Of a stretch of 64,000 bases of DNA, positions 18,849-28,110 are shown piece by piece. Under the pieces are notes generated by a model, which was not told where the DNA came from, made no database searches, and saw only the letters and a list, made by a program, of their open reading frames with translations. This DNA comes from Bradyrhizobium sp. 190. GTDB taxonomy: Bacteria; Pseudomonadota; Alphaproteobacteria; Rhizobiales; Xanthobacteraceae. The position numbers and the translations under genes are program-made. The stretch is from assembly GCF_023073415.1 (NCBI RefSeq), contig NZ_JADPJL010000083.1:1-64000 (forward strand), in the 5' to 3' direction. How positions within the stretch are numbered: the stretch's first letter is position 1; the number at the start of each line of letters is the position of its first letter.

Positions 18849-19693
18849 TCGGACTGCAGCAATCTGCCATGATTGCACGGTTAAAAAATGCACAGCTATT
18901 AAAAACCCGATCAATTCAAGAGCCGGCCCGTGCGCCGCCCACGGCGCAACAAATCCAGATTCCTGTTGGATCCTGCAATGGCTGAGCGCATTTAACCCTA
19001 ACAGGGGCCGGCGATGGCATATCAGCTTGTCGAGCTATCCGCGCGACTATCGTGCCGCTGAAGCCAGGGCGCGATGAGCCTCTGTCGCCCGACGGCGCCG
19101 CGATGTCGGACGAGATCCCGAGGCGGTATGACGTGCTGTAACTTCACTCCAGCGGCGTCACCGCCATCGACGTCAGGAATGCGTTCAAGACCGTGGTCGC
19201 CGGCAAGCAGGAGTGTTCTACCGCGCCGACTTTCACTGGACGGCATTTGCCGCGGGGTCCCACAGCGGCTGTCGAACAAGATCGACAGGCCGGTCTCGAT
19301 CAGTGGAATCCTTGAGATAGGCCCTTGGGCCATCTTACTAAAGTACCTTAAACCACCGGAATTCTCTGCGATCCACCCATTCGTGGTCTGGCAATTAATG
19401 AGGCCTGGCTGGGCTGACAATGTTGGTATGGGGCCCCAAAGCCTTATCGGTCCCGCCGACTGGAACTGTGCTGGGAGGCACCCTGCGCAACTAAAAAATG
19501 GTTAACCCGCGCAGCGTGGCGGTTTGCTCGGACATCGCGCAGCAAAAACATCACATCCCCCAAAAAAGTGAGAAAAATGAATGACATCAAGGCCTGCCGC
19601 GACATTAAAGAACCAAATCTCAGTTCCGCTGAATCGCCGCCTCGGTTACAAATCAGCGTTAAAATTTAACGGGATTGGCGTAGCGCTGGTTGC
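18849..19693. other. Intergenic, possibly gene debris
   Basis: About 845 bases lie between the zinc-ribbon gene and the NfrA-like gene. On the plus strand around 19040-19310 one frame reads protein-like pieces (AMSDEIPRRYDVL, a stop, then LHSSGVTAIDVRNAFKTVV), which could be a decayed gene I do not recognise. Just before the next gene the sequence is AT-richer and probably holds its promoter. I see no tRNA or repeat. Confidence 0.35.
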
Positions 19694-22300
19694 ATGGGCA
19701 GTTGGGGCGGAAAATACCTGAACCAGACGGCATTTCGGGCGGCGCTGGGGGCGCTTTTGCTCGCCGTGGTTCTGTGCGCCGGTGCCAGTGCCCAGGTCGC
19801 TGATAACGGTTCTCCGCTGGAGGGGGACGCCTACACGGCGGCGGAAACCGCTTACAAGGCGTTCGGCCAAGGCGACTACAAGGCCTCTGTGGCGAGCGCC
19901 GCCGAAGCGGTGGCGCTCCGTCCTGGTCTCCTCCGCCTGCACCTTCTCCTGATCGATTCGCTAGTCGCCGCGGGCGACCTCACCCAGGCCGAGCAGGCAA
20001 CAAAGACCGCAGCGGCTGCGTTTGCTGGCAACCAGGATCTCGAAGGGCGGCAAGCCAATATTCGGCAGCGCCTCGCCCAGCGGCCGGCCGGCGAAGGCTA
20101 CAAGGCGCTTGAGAAGGGCGATGCCAAGGCGGCCGTCCGGGCGGCGCGCAGCGCGGTCGAATATGCTCCGGACTCGATGTCCTACCGCCTGTTGTTGCTG
20201 AGCGCCCAGCTCGCGGACAATGATCTGCCCGGTGCCTTGACGACTGCCACTGAAGCCACTGCGCTCGATCGGACAGACCATGTCCCCCTGGTGTGGCGCG
20301 GCTATATCAACCAGCGACTGGGAAAGCGCGCCGAAGCCGTTTCCGCCTTTAACGCTGCTCTCGCGATGCCCGGCCTGACCGAGGCTCAGCAAAAGAATAT
20401 CCGCCTGATCGCCGCGGATGCAGCTCTTGCATCGGGGGACTTCAACGCCGCGATAGACTTGTTAGGCAACTATTCGCGAACCGATCCCAAGGTCATCACC
20501 CGACTGACCGACGCCGAAGGCGCACGCCAACGCGTGGGGGTGCTACAGAGCCACGGCAATAATACGCCGGCGCCGATACAGAACTGTTTAGCCAATGCCA
20601 GTGGTGTTCGCTGCGAACTCGAGGCACCTCTGGTTTCGAGTATTCTGACACCCGTTGCATCTGCTGAAGAGAAAGCTGCAGCAGAAATCTATGAAGCGAA
20701 AGAACGCGCTTATCGGGCCGAACGGGACAAGAACTACAAATTAGCCGTCGCCGAGGCGCGCAAAGCCGTGGAGCTTGAACCCGATGCCGTTGCGAGCCGG
20801 CTTCTGCTTGTCAACATCCTGATGTCTGCCGGCCACCCCGCGGAGGCCGAGACAGAGGCGACCAAGGCGATCAATGCGGGGCATGCGAATGCCGAAATCT
20901 ACGCGCAACGCGGATATGCGAGGAGCAAGCTCAAGAATTTTCATGGTGCGATGTCGGACTGGGAAACCGCCCTGAAGCATGGCCTTCCTTCCGGTCAAGC
21001 CCGCAACATCAGACTTTCGCTCGCCGATGCCGCCTTGACTTCCAACGAGCCTCTGCGGGCGTTGCGCGCGTTGCAGAAGTTGGCCGTCAGCTATGACACG
21101 GCGATCCGCAAGGCCTATGCGCTGCAGGCGCTTGGGCGAAAGGAAGAATCGCTTCCTGAGTTCAGGACAGCGGAACGGCTCGCAACGACCACTGTTCAGA
21201 GGGACGGCGCACTGCGCGCGCAGATCAACACGCTGGTCGAGTTGGAGCGCAAGCCGGAAGCCCGCGTTTTGTTCGATCAGGCGATCGCCCAGGGTAGATT
21301 GGGTTCCATCCGGGATGCCGACGTTGGCTACCTCGCCGTCGCCGTTGGCAATGATGAGATTGCGCTGGCTCGCTTCGATCGCGCGCATGCCCACCGACGA
21401 TTGCCGGCTCGGGCCACGATCGATGCGGGATATACCGCTATGCGTCGCTTCGAAAATCCAAAGGCCATCGCCTATCTGATGGAAGGAATCGACGCCAAGG
21501 CAGGCGGACGGATCGATATTGACGATCAAAAGCTGTTCGAAACGCGCCGGACGGTTTCAGACCTGGCCCGCGTATGGGGTATCAACACTTCGGTTACGTA
21601 CGGCAAAGTTGGTTCGGCGCCCAATCCGTTCCTGACGATAACGGCACCCAGCAGTTACACGTCGCAACTGGGAACCGAGTTCTATTATCGCCCTGAAGGA
21701 TTCGGATACAGAAATGGCGCGATATTAGAGCTGTTCGGTCGCCTTTTCGAAACCCTCTATGACCAGTCCGGCGGGCCAACGGGCGGACGCACGACACAGG
21801 GCATGGTAGGCGCCCGCTGGAAGCCGTTCTCGAACGCCAATCTGGTTTTTGAAGTCGACAAGCTCATTGCGCTTGGCGATGCGGCACGTGATGACACGCT
21901 GCTGCGCGCGCTCTACTCCTACACGGTCGGTACAGATCTGCGTGTTTTAGATGCGAGCTGGCCGACCTGGTACGTCTACGCGGAAGTGGATCGCTTCCTC
22001 GAGAAGCGACAGCTAGTGGCGATCATGGAAGGCCGCTTCGGACGAAGCTTCCGGCTCGATCCCATCAGCAGCAAACTGGTATTCTTCCCGCACGCCGTGC
22101 TGGCTGCAAACTACGACGATTCATTCGCAAACCGTTCCGCCTACTCGGCCGGCGCAGGTGGTTCGTTGCGCTATTGGTTTGGCGAGACAAAATACATGGC
22201 GCCCCCCTCGTACTGGGAGCTGACGCTGCAGTATCGATGGCGCCTCGCGGGCGACCAGAGGGCCCAAGGCATCTTCGCGCAGACGTCGATAAACTATTGA
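19694..22300 (+). CDS. Large TPR protein with NfrA-like outer-membrane C-terminus
   Basis: The protein has 868 residues. An N-terminal signal peptide (AALGALLLAVVLCAGASAQ) is followed by repeated TPR units (about 50-590, for example DAYTAAETAYKAFGQGDYKA and AEIYAQRGYARSKLKNFHGA) and a C-terminal part (about 640-868) ending in aromatic beta-strands, QYRWRLAGDQRAQGIFAQTS. This resembles the C-terminal domain of phage N4 adsorption protein NfrA. NfrA-type proteins are outer-membrane components of polysaccharide systems, so this may be a polymer-export factor at the left edge of the exopolysaccharide region. It is a single gene, with the PEP-CTERM gene convergent to it. Confidence 0.7.
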   Translation: MGSWGGKYLNQTAFRAALGALLLAVVLCAGASAQVADNGSPLEGDAYTAAETAYKAFGQGDYKASVASAAEAVALRPGLLRLHLLLIDSLVAAGDLTQAEQATKTAAAAFAGNQDLEGRQANIRQRLAQRPAGEGYKALEKGDAKAAVRAARSAVEYAPDSMSYRLLLLSAQLADNDLPGALTTATEATALDRTDHVPLVWRGYINQRLGKRAEAVSAFNAALAMPGLTEAQQKNIRLIAADAALASGDFNAAIDLLGNYSRTDPKVITRLTDAEGARQRVGVLQSHGNNTPAPIQNCLANASGVRCELEAPLVSSILTPVASAEEKAAAEIYEAKERAYRAERDKNYKLAVAEARKAVELEPDAVASRLLLVNILMSAGHPAEAETEATKAINAGHANAEIYAQRGYARSKLKNFHGAMSDWETALKHGLPSGQARNIRLSLADAALTSNEPLRALRALQKLAVSYDTAIRKAYALQALGRKEESLPEFRTAERLATTTVQRDGALRAQINTLVELERKPEARVLFDQAIAQGRLGSIRDADVGYLAVAVGNDEIALARFDRAHAHRRLPARATIDAGYTAMRRFENPKAIAYLMEGIDAKAGGRIDIDDQKLFETRRTVSDLARVWGINTSVTYGKVGSAPNPFLTITAPSSYTSQLGTEFYYRPEGFGYRNGAILELFGRLFETLYDQSGGPTGGRTTQGMVGARWKPFSNANLVFEVDKLIALGDAARDDTLLRALYSYTVGTDLRVLDASWPTWYVYAEVDRFLEKRQLVAIMEGRFGRSFRLDPISSKLVFFPHAVLAANYDDSFANRSAYSAGAGGSLRYWFGETKYMAPPSYWELTLQYRWRLAGDQRAQGIFAQTSINY

Positions 22301-22430
22301 ACGGGTGCACATCTGCACTCGCTTGATTGCCACCGCTTCGACCAATCAAAATAGTGGTGGCCGAGCGTCTCATTCCTTAGTGGAAGTGAACGCTCGGATC
22401 AGACCAAACAATTCAGCCAGCTCTGCTATT

Positions 22431-22456
22431 CAAAACAAAAGCCACCTTTCGGTGGC
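22431..22456 (-). terminator. Rho-independent terminator of the PEP-CTERM gene
   Basis: Read on the minus strand, the sequence is GGCCACC-GAAA-GGTGGC followed by TTTTGTTTTG. A six-pair stem with a GAAA loop and a T-rich tail lies 35 bases after the stop of the PEP-CTERM gene. It may also stop the converging NfrA-like transcript, though the T-run on the plus side is weaker. Confidence 0.8.
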
Positions 22457-22490
22457 CTTCGCCGTTTTCGGTTGTTGCGGAGAGGTCAGA

Positions 22491-23282
22491 TCATGCCACG
22501 GCTGGCACGCGTCTGGCGTTGCGCCGGTACATGCCAAAACCCAGCCCCGCAAAACCAAGAAGCATCATGATCCAGGTGGACGGCTCCGGCACGGCAGCAG
22601 TGAATTCCACCTCGCTGAGCATTATCCATGCCTGCTTGTTTACGTTGAAAGAGTTGGCGTTGAACAACTCATCACCAGGATACAAGCTGTGGTAATAGAG
22701 CGAGTCCGCCAAAAGACCGCCGCGTAAAAGCTGGAACTGAAAATCAGTGTCTTGATCATAACTGATTGGTGTATCGAAGGTGAACGTCGCTTTCTCGACG
22801 ACTGACGAAAGAGCTGAGAAGGTGGGTGTCAGTGCCTGCGTGACACCATCAATGCTGAAGTTAATCTGGCCGGGCAGGCCAACGAGACCGCCTTGAAGAC
22901 TGTTCACCGCTTGCAACGGGTTGGCGAAATAGAGCGTGATCTGGCTGATCTGGGATCCGGGCTTCAGAAAAAAATTCAGGACGGGGTCGGTGTATTTCCA
23001 GCCGACATATTGCTGAGGTCCGAGCGTATAATCGGTCGCTGGAGCGATGCCATTGGTGAGGATGCCAGTCCCTCCCTTTAAGGGCGCCGCCTCCGTAGTC
23101 GAGTTCACGGCTGGCGTCGTTCCTACGTACGCCCCGTCCAAGTAGTTGTAAGTGCCCAGCGAGACCGTTCCGTTGCCATTGTTCATCTCGTAGCTGGTGA
23201 CGGTGACCGGCACCGCCGAAGCAGCCGTAGAGCCCAGAAAGGCAGTAGACAGAGCAATGAGCAAACCAGACCGCAGCGACAT
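22491..23282 (-). CDS. PEP-CTERM exported protein
   Basis: The protein has 263 residues: a signal peptide (LLIALSTAFLGSTAASAVP), a beta-rich secreted middle, and a C-terminal sorting signal of the form VPEPSTWIMMLLGFAGLGFG plus a basic tail (MYRRNARR). In PEP-CTERM proteins the PEP motif is the exosortase cleavage site and the hydrophobic stretch with positive residues holds the protein in the membrane. I chose the ATG at 23282 because GAGGAA sits about 7 bases upstream; an in-frame start at 23375 would place 31 residues before the signal peptide. It stands apart from the exosortase gene, as is usual for substrates. Cargo function is unknown. Confidence 0.9.
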   Translation of the reverse strand: MSLRSGLLIALSTAFLGSTAASAVPVTVTSYEMNNGNGTVSLGTYNYLDGAYVGTTPAVNSTTEAAPLKGGTGILTNGIAPATDYTLGPQQYVGWKYTDPVLNFFLKPGSQISQITLYFANPLQAVNSLQGGLVGLPGQINFSIDGVTQALTPTFSALSSVVEKATFTFDTPISYDQDTDFQFQLLRGGLLADSLYYHSLYPGDELFNANSFNVNKQAWIMLSEVEFTAAVPEPSTWIMMLLGFAGLGFGMYRRNARRVPAVA

Positions 23283-23684
23283 ATTAAATTCCTCAAGAGG
23301 TGAACAATTAAATCGAACACCATCGTTTATTGTTACCAAACTATTACCATGGGCCTTGCCTGATGCAAGACGCATCTTTCGCCGCCGCGTTTATCGTTAA
23401 CAGCGTGAACGCGCAGGTTGTTGCAAAGAGCCCCTGAAGTAGGCTTCAGTTAGATTAACCCTTCTTTTGTCTGAACGCGGCTCGGTCGCTGGATGGAAGT
23501 CCTGCCCCTTTGGTATGCGATTGCGCGCTGGCGATCTGCGTGATCCGATTCGGCAATCCGGACCTTCCAAATTAGTTAATCCTCATTTAAATCGGCTTTC
23601 GGGAGCCTTTCGCCGGAGTTAAACCCATCGCACGATCGGATTAGTTCTGCCGCCGACCGCCTGGGACGGTGCCCTGCCGCGAGA
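23283..23684. other. Intergenic, promoter region only
   Basis: About 400 bases lie upstream of the PEP-CTERM gene and downstream of a small exported-protein gene. The first 100 bases next to the PEP-CTERM start are AT-rich and probably hold its promoter. No other gene is seen. Confidence 0.4.
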
Positions 23685-23957
23685 CTACCGGGCTGCTTTG
23701 CCGACAGGGCCAGGATTGGGCACTCGCGCGAACTCGTTGGTCACGCCATCCGGAGCCGGTCCGAGAAAAACGAAAAAGCCGCGGTCTGTGACCACGATGT
23801 CGCCCCTCTGCAGTAGGCTATCGTTCATGGCCATATCCGAAGCGATCCGCGCGGCCTCGGCGGCAGAGGGTGGCGGCCGCTTGATGCGGCCGCTCTCCTG
23901 CGCAGACGCCGCTGTGCTCAACATCAAGGCGGCCGGGACGAGGAAGGATTTCCACAT
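23685..23957 (-). CDS. Small exported protein, unknown
   Basis: This 90-residue protein has a signal peptide (MWKSFLVPAALMLSTAASAQ) and a short mature part with IASDMAMNDSLLQRGDIVVT and FFVFLGPAPDGVTNEF. I do not recognise the family, though RGDIVVTDRGFFVFLGP is reminiscent of small proteins found in many Bradyrhizobium genomes. An in-frame extension to 24035 is possible but would place 26 residues before the signal peptide. Role unknown. Confidence 0.6.
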   Translation of the reverse strand: MWKSFLVPAALMLSTAASAQESGRIKRPPPSAAEAARIASDMAMNDSLLQRGDIVVTDRGFFVFLGPAPDGVTNEFARVPNPGPVGKAAR

Positions 23958-24149
23958 AGCTTCCGACACAGGAAACGGATGGCCATTTATAGCCGCCCGA
24001 ACGGACACAAATCGCGTGGCCAAATGTTTGATCAAGCTTGCGGCAGCACCGCTCCCGACTTGCGGTCACGGGACCCGTGAAGCCGGACGGAGCTACGTTC
24101 CGCAAGGCTATCACGCGGGTCTCAGCGTCGCCATAATGGGGCGCAAGGT

Positions 24150-24359
24150 TCAGGAATTCATCCGGACCTTGGCCATCCCCGAGCATACCGTAGCAGCGAA
24201 CCTGTTTTCCGAGCCCGTTTTCGGCTCGATGTCTGGCCTACGATCAACCCCGTCCAATTGACCGCGCAATGCTCTTTCGAGCTGCAGCCAATCACTGTCC
24301 TTTACCTCGGTCGATTCATTCAGCGCGGCAAGCAGCGCGCTCGTCAGCCTATCCGGCAT
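24150..24359 (-). CDS. Small protein, unknown
   Basis: This 69-residue frame starts MPDRLTSALLAALNESTEVK and contains WLQLERALRGQLDGVD, which has a normal protein look. The C-terminal third is less convincing. An extension to 24401 would add a Cys-rich start (MACENCRMAQ). Function unknown; it may not be a real gene. Confidence 0.35.
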   Translation of the reverse strand: MPDRLTSALLAALNESTEVKDSDWLQLERALRGQLDGVDRRPDIEPKTGSENRFAATVCSGMAKVRMNS

Positions 24360-24656
24360 GGGTCCATCCTTCTGCGCCATCCGGCAATTCTCGCAGGCCA
24401 CAAGCCCGAAGAAAAACGGCAGCGCAACCTACCCCAGGGCGCTCATCGCTCCGACACTAATGGGAACCCGACCGCGCAGCGATTCGCAAGCCGGCCACCT
24501 GACTTGCCATACCTTTTTCCGATCAAATGACGAACAGCGCCGATAGCCGGAAGTGGCCCAGCAAACCCGCCTTCCTCAGAACTATCCTGCAAGAAGCAGG
24601 ATGTGATCGGGCATGGGCGGTGCACCACGCCGATGGCGGACATCCGGGAGCGCCAG

Positions 24657-24773
24657 CTAAGCCCCCAAAAGCCATCCCACGCCGGCAAATATCGCCCACA
24701 GCCAGCCAACCATGGCAATCCCGATCGCGGCCAGATAAAGCGGCGGGGCTAAACCCTGACGGAACTTTTTCAT
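24657..24773 (-). CDS. 38-residue hydrophobic protein, coupled to the upstream small gene
   Basis: It starts MKKFRQGLAPPLYL and continues as one hydrophobic helix (AAIGIAMVGWLWAIFAGVGW) to a TAG stop at 24657-24659, giving a single-pass membrane protein with a basic N-terminus. Its ATG overlaps the TGA stop of the preceding 54-residue gene (ATGA), which suggests translational coupling. No recognised family. Confidence 0.5.
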   Translation of the reverse strand: MKKFRQGLAPPLYLAAIGIAMVGWLWAIFAGVGWLLGA

Positions 24774-24934
24774 TGCAAACTTCGCAAGGCTTCCGCCTCG
24801 GACAAGCGCTCACGAAGGCGTCGTAATTCCAGGTACCGCTCCGCAATGCTTACAGCTGGGAGCTTTTTCAAAGCCTTTTTCGACTTCTTTGATTTCGGCA
24901 GAACGTCCACGGTCTTGCGGCTGTGCGCCTTCAT
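24770..24934 (-). CDS. 54-residue basic protein, unknown
   Basis: It starts MKAHSRKTVDVLPKSKKS, is lysine-rich at the N-terminus, and continues with a likely helix (SIAERYLELRRLRERLSEAE) that could form a coiled coil. GAGGAGGGGG sits before the ATG at 24934, a strong ribosome site, so I prefer it over an in-frame start at 25009. Its stop overlaps the start of the next small hydrophobic gene. The basic end suggests nucleic-acid or membrane-surface contact, but the function is unknown. Confidence 0.55.
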   Translation of the reverse strand: MKAHSRKTVDVLPKSKKSKKALKKLPAVSIAERYLELRRLRERLSEAEALRSLQ

Positions 24935-25076
24935 GGGTACCCCCTCCTCGTGCCCGAGAACACAGGCAAACGATGTGCCACCCAAACGCAGGTGATGCGA
25001 CCGGCACACCAGACCAACCTTTGTCTGGCGCGTTCTTATTGAAGTTCGATAACGCTTGCGTGACCCATTTGGGGGA

Positions 25077-25098
25077 AACCGCGGAAAAAAACCGCGGT
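25077..25098 (-). terminator. Probable terminator of the GT2 gene
   Basis: On the minus strand the sequence reads ACCGCGG-TTTTTTT-CCGCGGTTT, a stem of seven pairs with a T7 loop, ending in a short T-run before a C-run. It starts 8 bases after the stop of the glycosyltransferase. The short tail makes it a moderate candidate. Confidence 0.5.
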
Positions 25099-25105
25099 GT
25101 AGTGG

Positions 25106-26293
25106 TTAGTTAGGGGTTGACCGGTCGGTCCGTATCCATTGGGACGCCGTGCCGCCTATCAACATCCGGCCGTAGAGCCGGATTTTTTTAAGTGCAAAAG
25201 TGCCGAACGATAATGCCTGATGCGCAGGAAAAACCTCGCGCCCATATTTAAACCAAGCCAGAACAACACATAAGGAAAATCCGGCGAGATTGCCGCCTGC
25301 GATCAGGGCGGGCAGCCACGGCCCACCAAGCAGCGCAACCGACGAGGTCAGGACCATCGCCCCGACGATCAATAGTGCAAGGAGAGAGAGCGGCGGCACC
25401 AAAAGATCGAGCGCCAGCACAAGGACGTTTAAGTCGCCGCGTTTTAAACCGACAGCGAGAAGTCGCGGAACGAATTTCCCGATTGTGGCGAGATGACCCT
25501 GTACCCAGCGTTGGCGCTGACTCTCGGTTCCCTTGGCGCTTGTCGGAAATACGCTGGTAACTTTCACGAACGGAAAGAAATACGGAGCCTTGCCTGTCTC
25601 CGCCAGATCGAGCCCCAGCTTCAAATCCTCCACCAGGTGACCGCTGGCCAGCGGAACGGAGCTGATCGCATTCCACGGAAACATCATTCCTGTCCCCATC
25701 AATTGGACAGGGCCATGAAGGTTTCTTAGTCCAAGCGGCCGAACCCAGTTTCTGAGAACCCAGGCGAACTCCGCGAAGCTGTGATTGATGGGCGAATTTT
25801 CGGCGCTTCGCATTAAGAACAGCGCTTGTACCGGCCGCTGAACGTGCTGACAGGTTCGCTTTAGCCCTTCGATCAAGCCGGCCTGGAGCCTGCAATCGGC
25901 GTCGACAAAGAGAACAAAATCGGGCGGGTCCTGACTAAGGTGGCTTACGCCCCACCCCATCGCAAATCCCTTGCCAATTCTGTCGGGGTCGTTGCGGACA
26001 ATGACCTCGGCGCCCGATGCGGCCGCAACCGCCGCGGTGTCGTCGGTGCAATTATCAGCAACAACGATAAGGCGATCTCCAGCGCCAAGCTGCGCCGTGA
26101 TATCCTGCAGCGTCGGAACAAGTCCCGCGCTCTCATTGTGCGCAGGAACAATTACCGCAACGCGCTTCGCGATATTTAATTCTTTGGCCTCGAAAGGCTC
26201 CAGCTTTGGCGCCTTAAGCGCTGCAATGACTTCAACCAGCAGGACAGCGACGGGAACGCTGAGCAACCCAGCCAGTGCGGCCAAGATCAACAT
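25106..26293 (-). CDS. Membrane glycosyltransferase family 2
   Basis: The protein has 395 residues. An N-terminal membrane helix is followed by the GT-A domain: RVAVIVPAHNESAGLVPTLQ, then VVADNCTDDTA, the metal-binding DADC at about 131-134, and a QRQRW motif (ESQRQRWVQGH) at about 240, the pattern of processive, cellulose-synthase-like GT2 enzymes. Two or three more helices follow at the C-terminus. It would add a sugar from a nucleotide donor at the cytoplasmic membrane face. It is divergent from a GT4 gene (187 bases apart), with which it likely works on the same glycan. Confidence 0.85.
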   Translation of the reverse strand: MLILAALAGLLSVPVAVLLVEVIAALKAPKLEPFEAKELNIAKRVAVIVPAHNESAGLVPTLQDITAQLGAGDRLIVVADNCTDDTAAVAAASGAEVIVRNDPDRIGKGFAMGWGVSHLSQDPPDFVLFVDADCRLQAGLIEGLKRTCQHVQRPVQALFLMRSAENSPINHSFAEFAWVLRNWVRPLGLRNLHGPVQLMGTGMMFPWNAISSVPLASGHLVEDLKLGLDLAETGKAPYFFPFVKVTSVFPTSAKGTESQRQRWVQGHLATIGKFVPRLLAVGLKRGDLNVLVLALDLLVPPLSLLALLIVGAMVLTSSVALLGGPWLPALIAGGNLAGFSLCVVLAWFKYGREVFPAHQALSFGTFALKKIRLYGRMLIGGTASQWIRTDRSTPN

Positions 26294-26479
26294 TTCACAA
26301 ATACCAATCTTGAAACGTTTGACTTAACGCTTTTGCAAAAAAGTGAGTATGGAAGTCAGGTATAAATATCCTGTTTCCCTCTAAATTACTACTATATCTC
26401 CCAAATAGATAAATAGGACGCGGGCCGAATAAGCTTGTTTTATCGGCCTACTTTCGGATAAGTCAGGCAGAGCCCCTTT

Positions 26480-27679
26480 ATGAAGATCGCCTATCTGGTT
26501 AACCATTATCCGGCGATCAGCCACAGTTTCATTCGGCGCGAAATACTGGCGCTCGAACGCCTGGGTCACGAGATCCTGCGAATATCAGTGCGGGGTTGGG
26601 CCGACGCGCAGTGCGGCGCCGAGGATCAGTTGGAGCAGGCCCGCACACGTTACGTGCTGCGCGGCGGCGCGGTGCCGCTTCTGTTTTCATTCCTGCGCAT
26701 TCTGGCAATCAATCCCGCCGGCCTGTTTCGCGCGATCGTCCTGACATTGAAGGTCGGTTTGCGGGCGGAGCGTCCCCTGCCCGTTCATCTGATTTATCTG
26801 TTCGAAGCGTGTCAGGTGGCGCTGTGGCTGCGCAGCGAAAAGGCGCAGCACCTGCACGTTCATTTCGGAACCAATTCCGCCGAAGTTGCGATGCTGGTCC
26901 GCGAACTGGGCGGCCCGCCCTGGAGCTTTACCGCCCACGGCCCCGAGGAATTCGACAAGCCGAAGTTCATCTCGCTGCCTGAGAAAATCCGGCGGGCTCG
27001 CTTTGTCGTCGCGGTCAGTTCCTTCGGGCGAAGCCAGCTCCTTCGCAATGTCCCCCACTCCTATTGGCCCAAGATAAAGGTGGTCCATTGCGGGCTTGAA
27101 CCGGCCTTCTATCAAACCGATGCCACCACGGCGGCGGGCGGCGAACGGCGATTGGTTTGCGTGGGCCGCCTATGTGAACAGAAGGGGCAGTTGCTCCTGA
27201 TCGAGGCGGCGAGGCTGCTGGCGGAGCGCGGGACCAAGTTCGAATTGGTGCTCGCCGGCGATGGCGAAATGCGGGGCGAGATCGAGTCGCTCGTCGCAAA
27301 ACACAAGTTGACGGATATCGTGCGAATAACGGGCTGGATCAGCAGCGAAGGGGTTCGCTCCGAAATTCTCGCAGCCCGGGCGCTGGTGTTGCCGAGCTTC
27401 GCCGAAGGCCTGCCGGTCGTCATCATGGAAGCCATGGCGTTGCGCAGACCGGTCATCACAACGTTCGTCGCCGGCATCCCCGAACTGATAAGGCATGGCG
27501 AGCACGGCTGGTTGGTTCCGGCCGGCGACCTCGAGAGTCTAGCCGTGGCAATGGAGCAATGTCTCGGCACCGCGCCGGAAGCGATCACGCAAATGGGAGA
27601 AAGTGCCCGTCAACGGGTCCTGCAACGCCATGATGTGGACAAGGAAGCGGCTAAGCTGGCCGAACTGATTGAAGCCTAG
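26480..27679 (+). CDS. Glycosyltransferase family 4
   Basis: This 399-residue protein has the two-domain GT-B layout. The C-terminal half carries the donor-binding features: RRLVCVGRLCEQKGQLLLIE near residue 225 and SFAEGLPVVIMEAMALRRPV near 310, including the E-x7-E motif. An N-terminal segment (MKIAYLVNHYPAISHSFIRR) matches capsule/EPS GT4 enzymes. It transfers a sugar to a lipid-linked glycan in the cytoplasm. The next gene, a small secreted protein, starts 70 bases downstream on the same strand. Confidence 0.88.
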   Translation: MKIAYLVNHYPAISHSFIRREILALERLGHEILRISVRGWADAQCGAEDQLEQARTRYVLRGGAVPLLFSFLRILAINPAGLFRAIVLTLKVGLRAERPLPVHLIYLFEACQVALWLRSEKAQHLHVHFGTNSAEVAMLVRELGGPPWSFTAHGPEEFDKPKFISLPEKIRRARFVVAVSSFGRSQLLRNVPHSYWPKIKVVHCGLEPAFYQTDATTAAGGERRLVCVGRLCEQKGQLLLIEAARLLAERGTKFELVLAGDGEMRGEIESLVAKHKLTDIVRITGWISSEGVRSEILAARALVLPSFAEGLPVVIMEAMALRRPVITTFVAGIPELIRHGEHGWLVPAGDLESLAVAMEQCLGTAPEAITQMGESARQRVLQRHDVDKEAAKLAELIEA

Positions 27680-27748
27680 ACCGGGCAGTTGGACCGACAA
27701 TTGTCGGTGGCCCCGGTTGCGCCATACCTCATGCTTCCAGGAAGTGAG

Positions 27749-28069
27749 ATGAGGATACTGCTTTCCCTGCTGGCGGTTGTGACTGTCATCGGCGCGATGC
27801 AGCCGGCCATCGGTCAGGTCAACATGCAGTATATCGGCCGATATAGCGGACAGTACGCTGGCCAGTATGGCGGGCAATTTAGCGGGCAATACAGCGGACA
27901 GTATTATGGGCGCGGAAGCAGCGACCAGACCGCCTCGCCAAACGCGCTGGACAGAAAGCTCGATATTTTTGGCGCTCCGGTCAATTCCGGCTCGTGCGGG
28001 CAACTTCACTATCCGCCGCCCGGAACGGATTATGTGCTCCATGACAGTCAGGGACGGCGCTGCTTTTAG
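27749..28069 (+). CDS. Small secreted protein with Gly-Gln-Tyr repeats
   Basis: This 106-residue protein starts with a signal peptide (MRILLSLLAVVTVIGAMQ, cut near AIG-Q). After it comes a block of about 30 residues built from units like YSGQY/YAGQY/FSGQY, repeating roughly every 4 residues and ending YSGQYYG. The C-terminal part holds two cysteines (SGSCGQLHYPPPG and GRRCF) that may form a disulfide. AGGAAGTGAG precedes the ATG at 27749, so I prefer this start over an in-frame one at 27689. The repeats are imperfect, show codon-level drift and are not merely one recent slippage. I do not recognise a family; a matrix-binding or adhesive role is only a guess from the tyrosine-rich repeats. Confidence 0.65.
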   Translation: MRILLSLLAVVTVIGAMQPAIGQVNMQYIGRYSGQYAGQYGGQFSGQYSGQYYGRGSSDQTASPNALDRKLDIFGAPVNSGSCGQLHYPPPGTDYVLHDSQGRRCF

Positions 28070-28110
28070 AACAATGTGCCGGCGCCCTTGATTCATCGCT
28101 TTTGGCAGAC

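Noticed and set aside
27815..27915. Short tandem repeats that could suggest a CRISPR or minisatellite
   Set aside because: The period is about 12-15 bases, in frame, and inside a protein gene with a signal peptide; there are no spacers.
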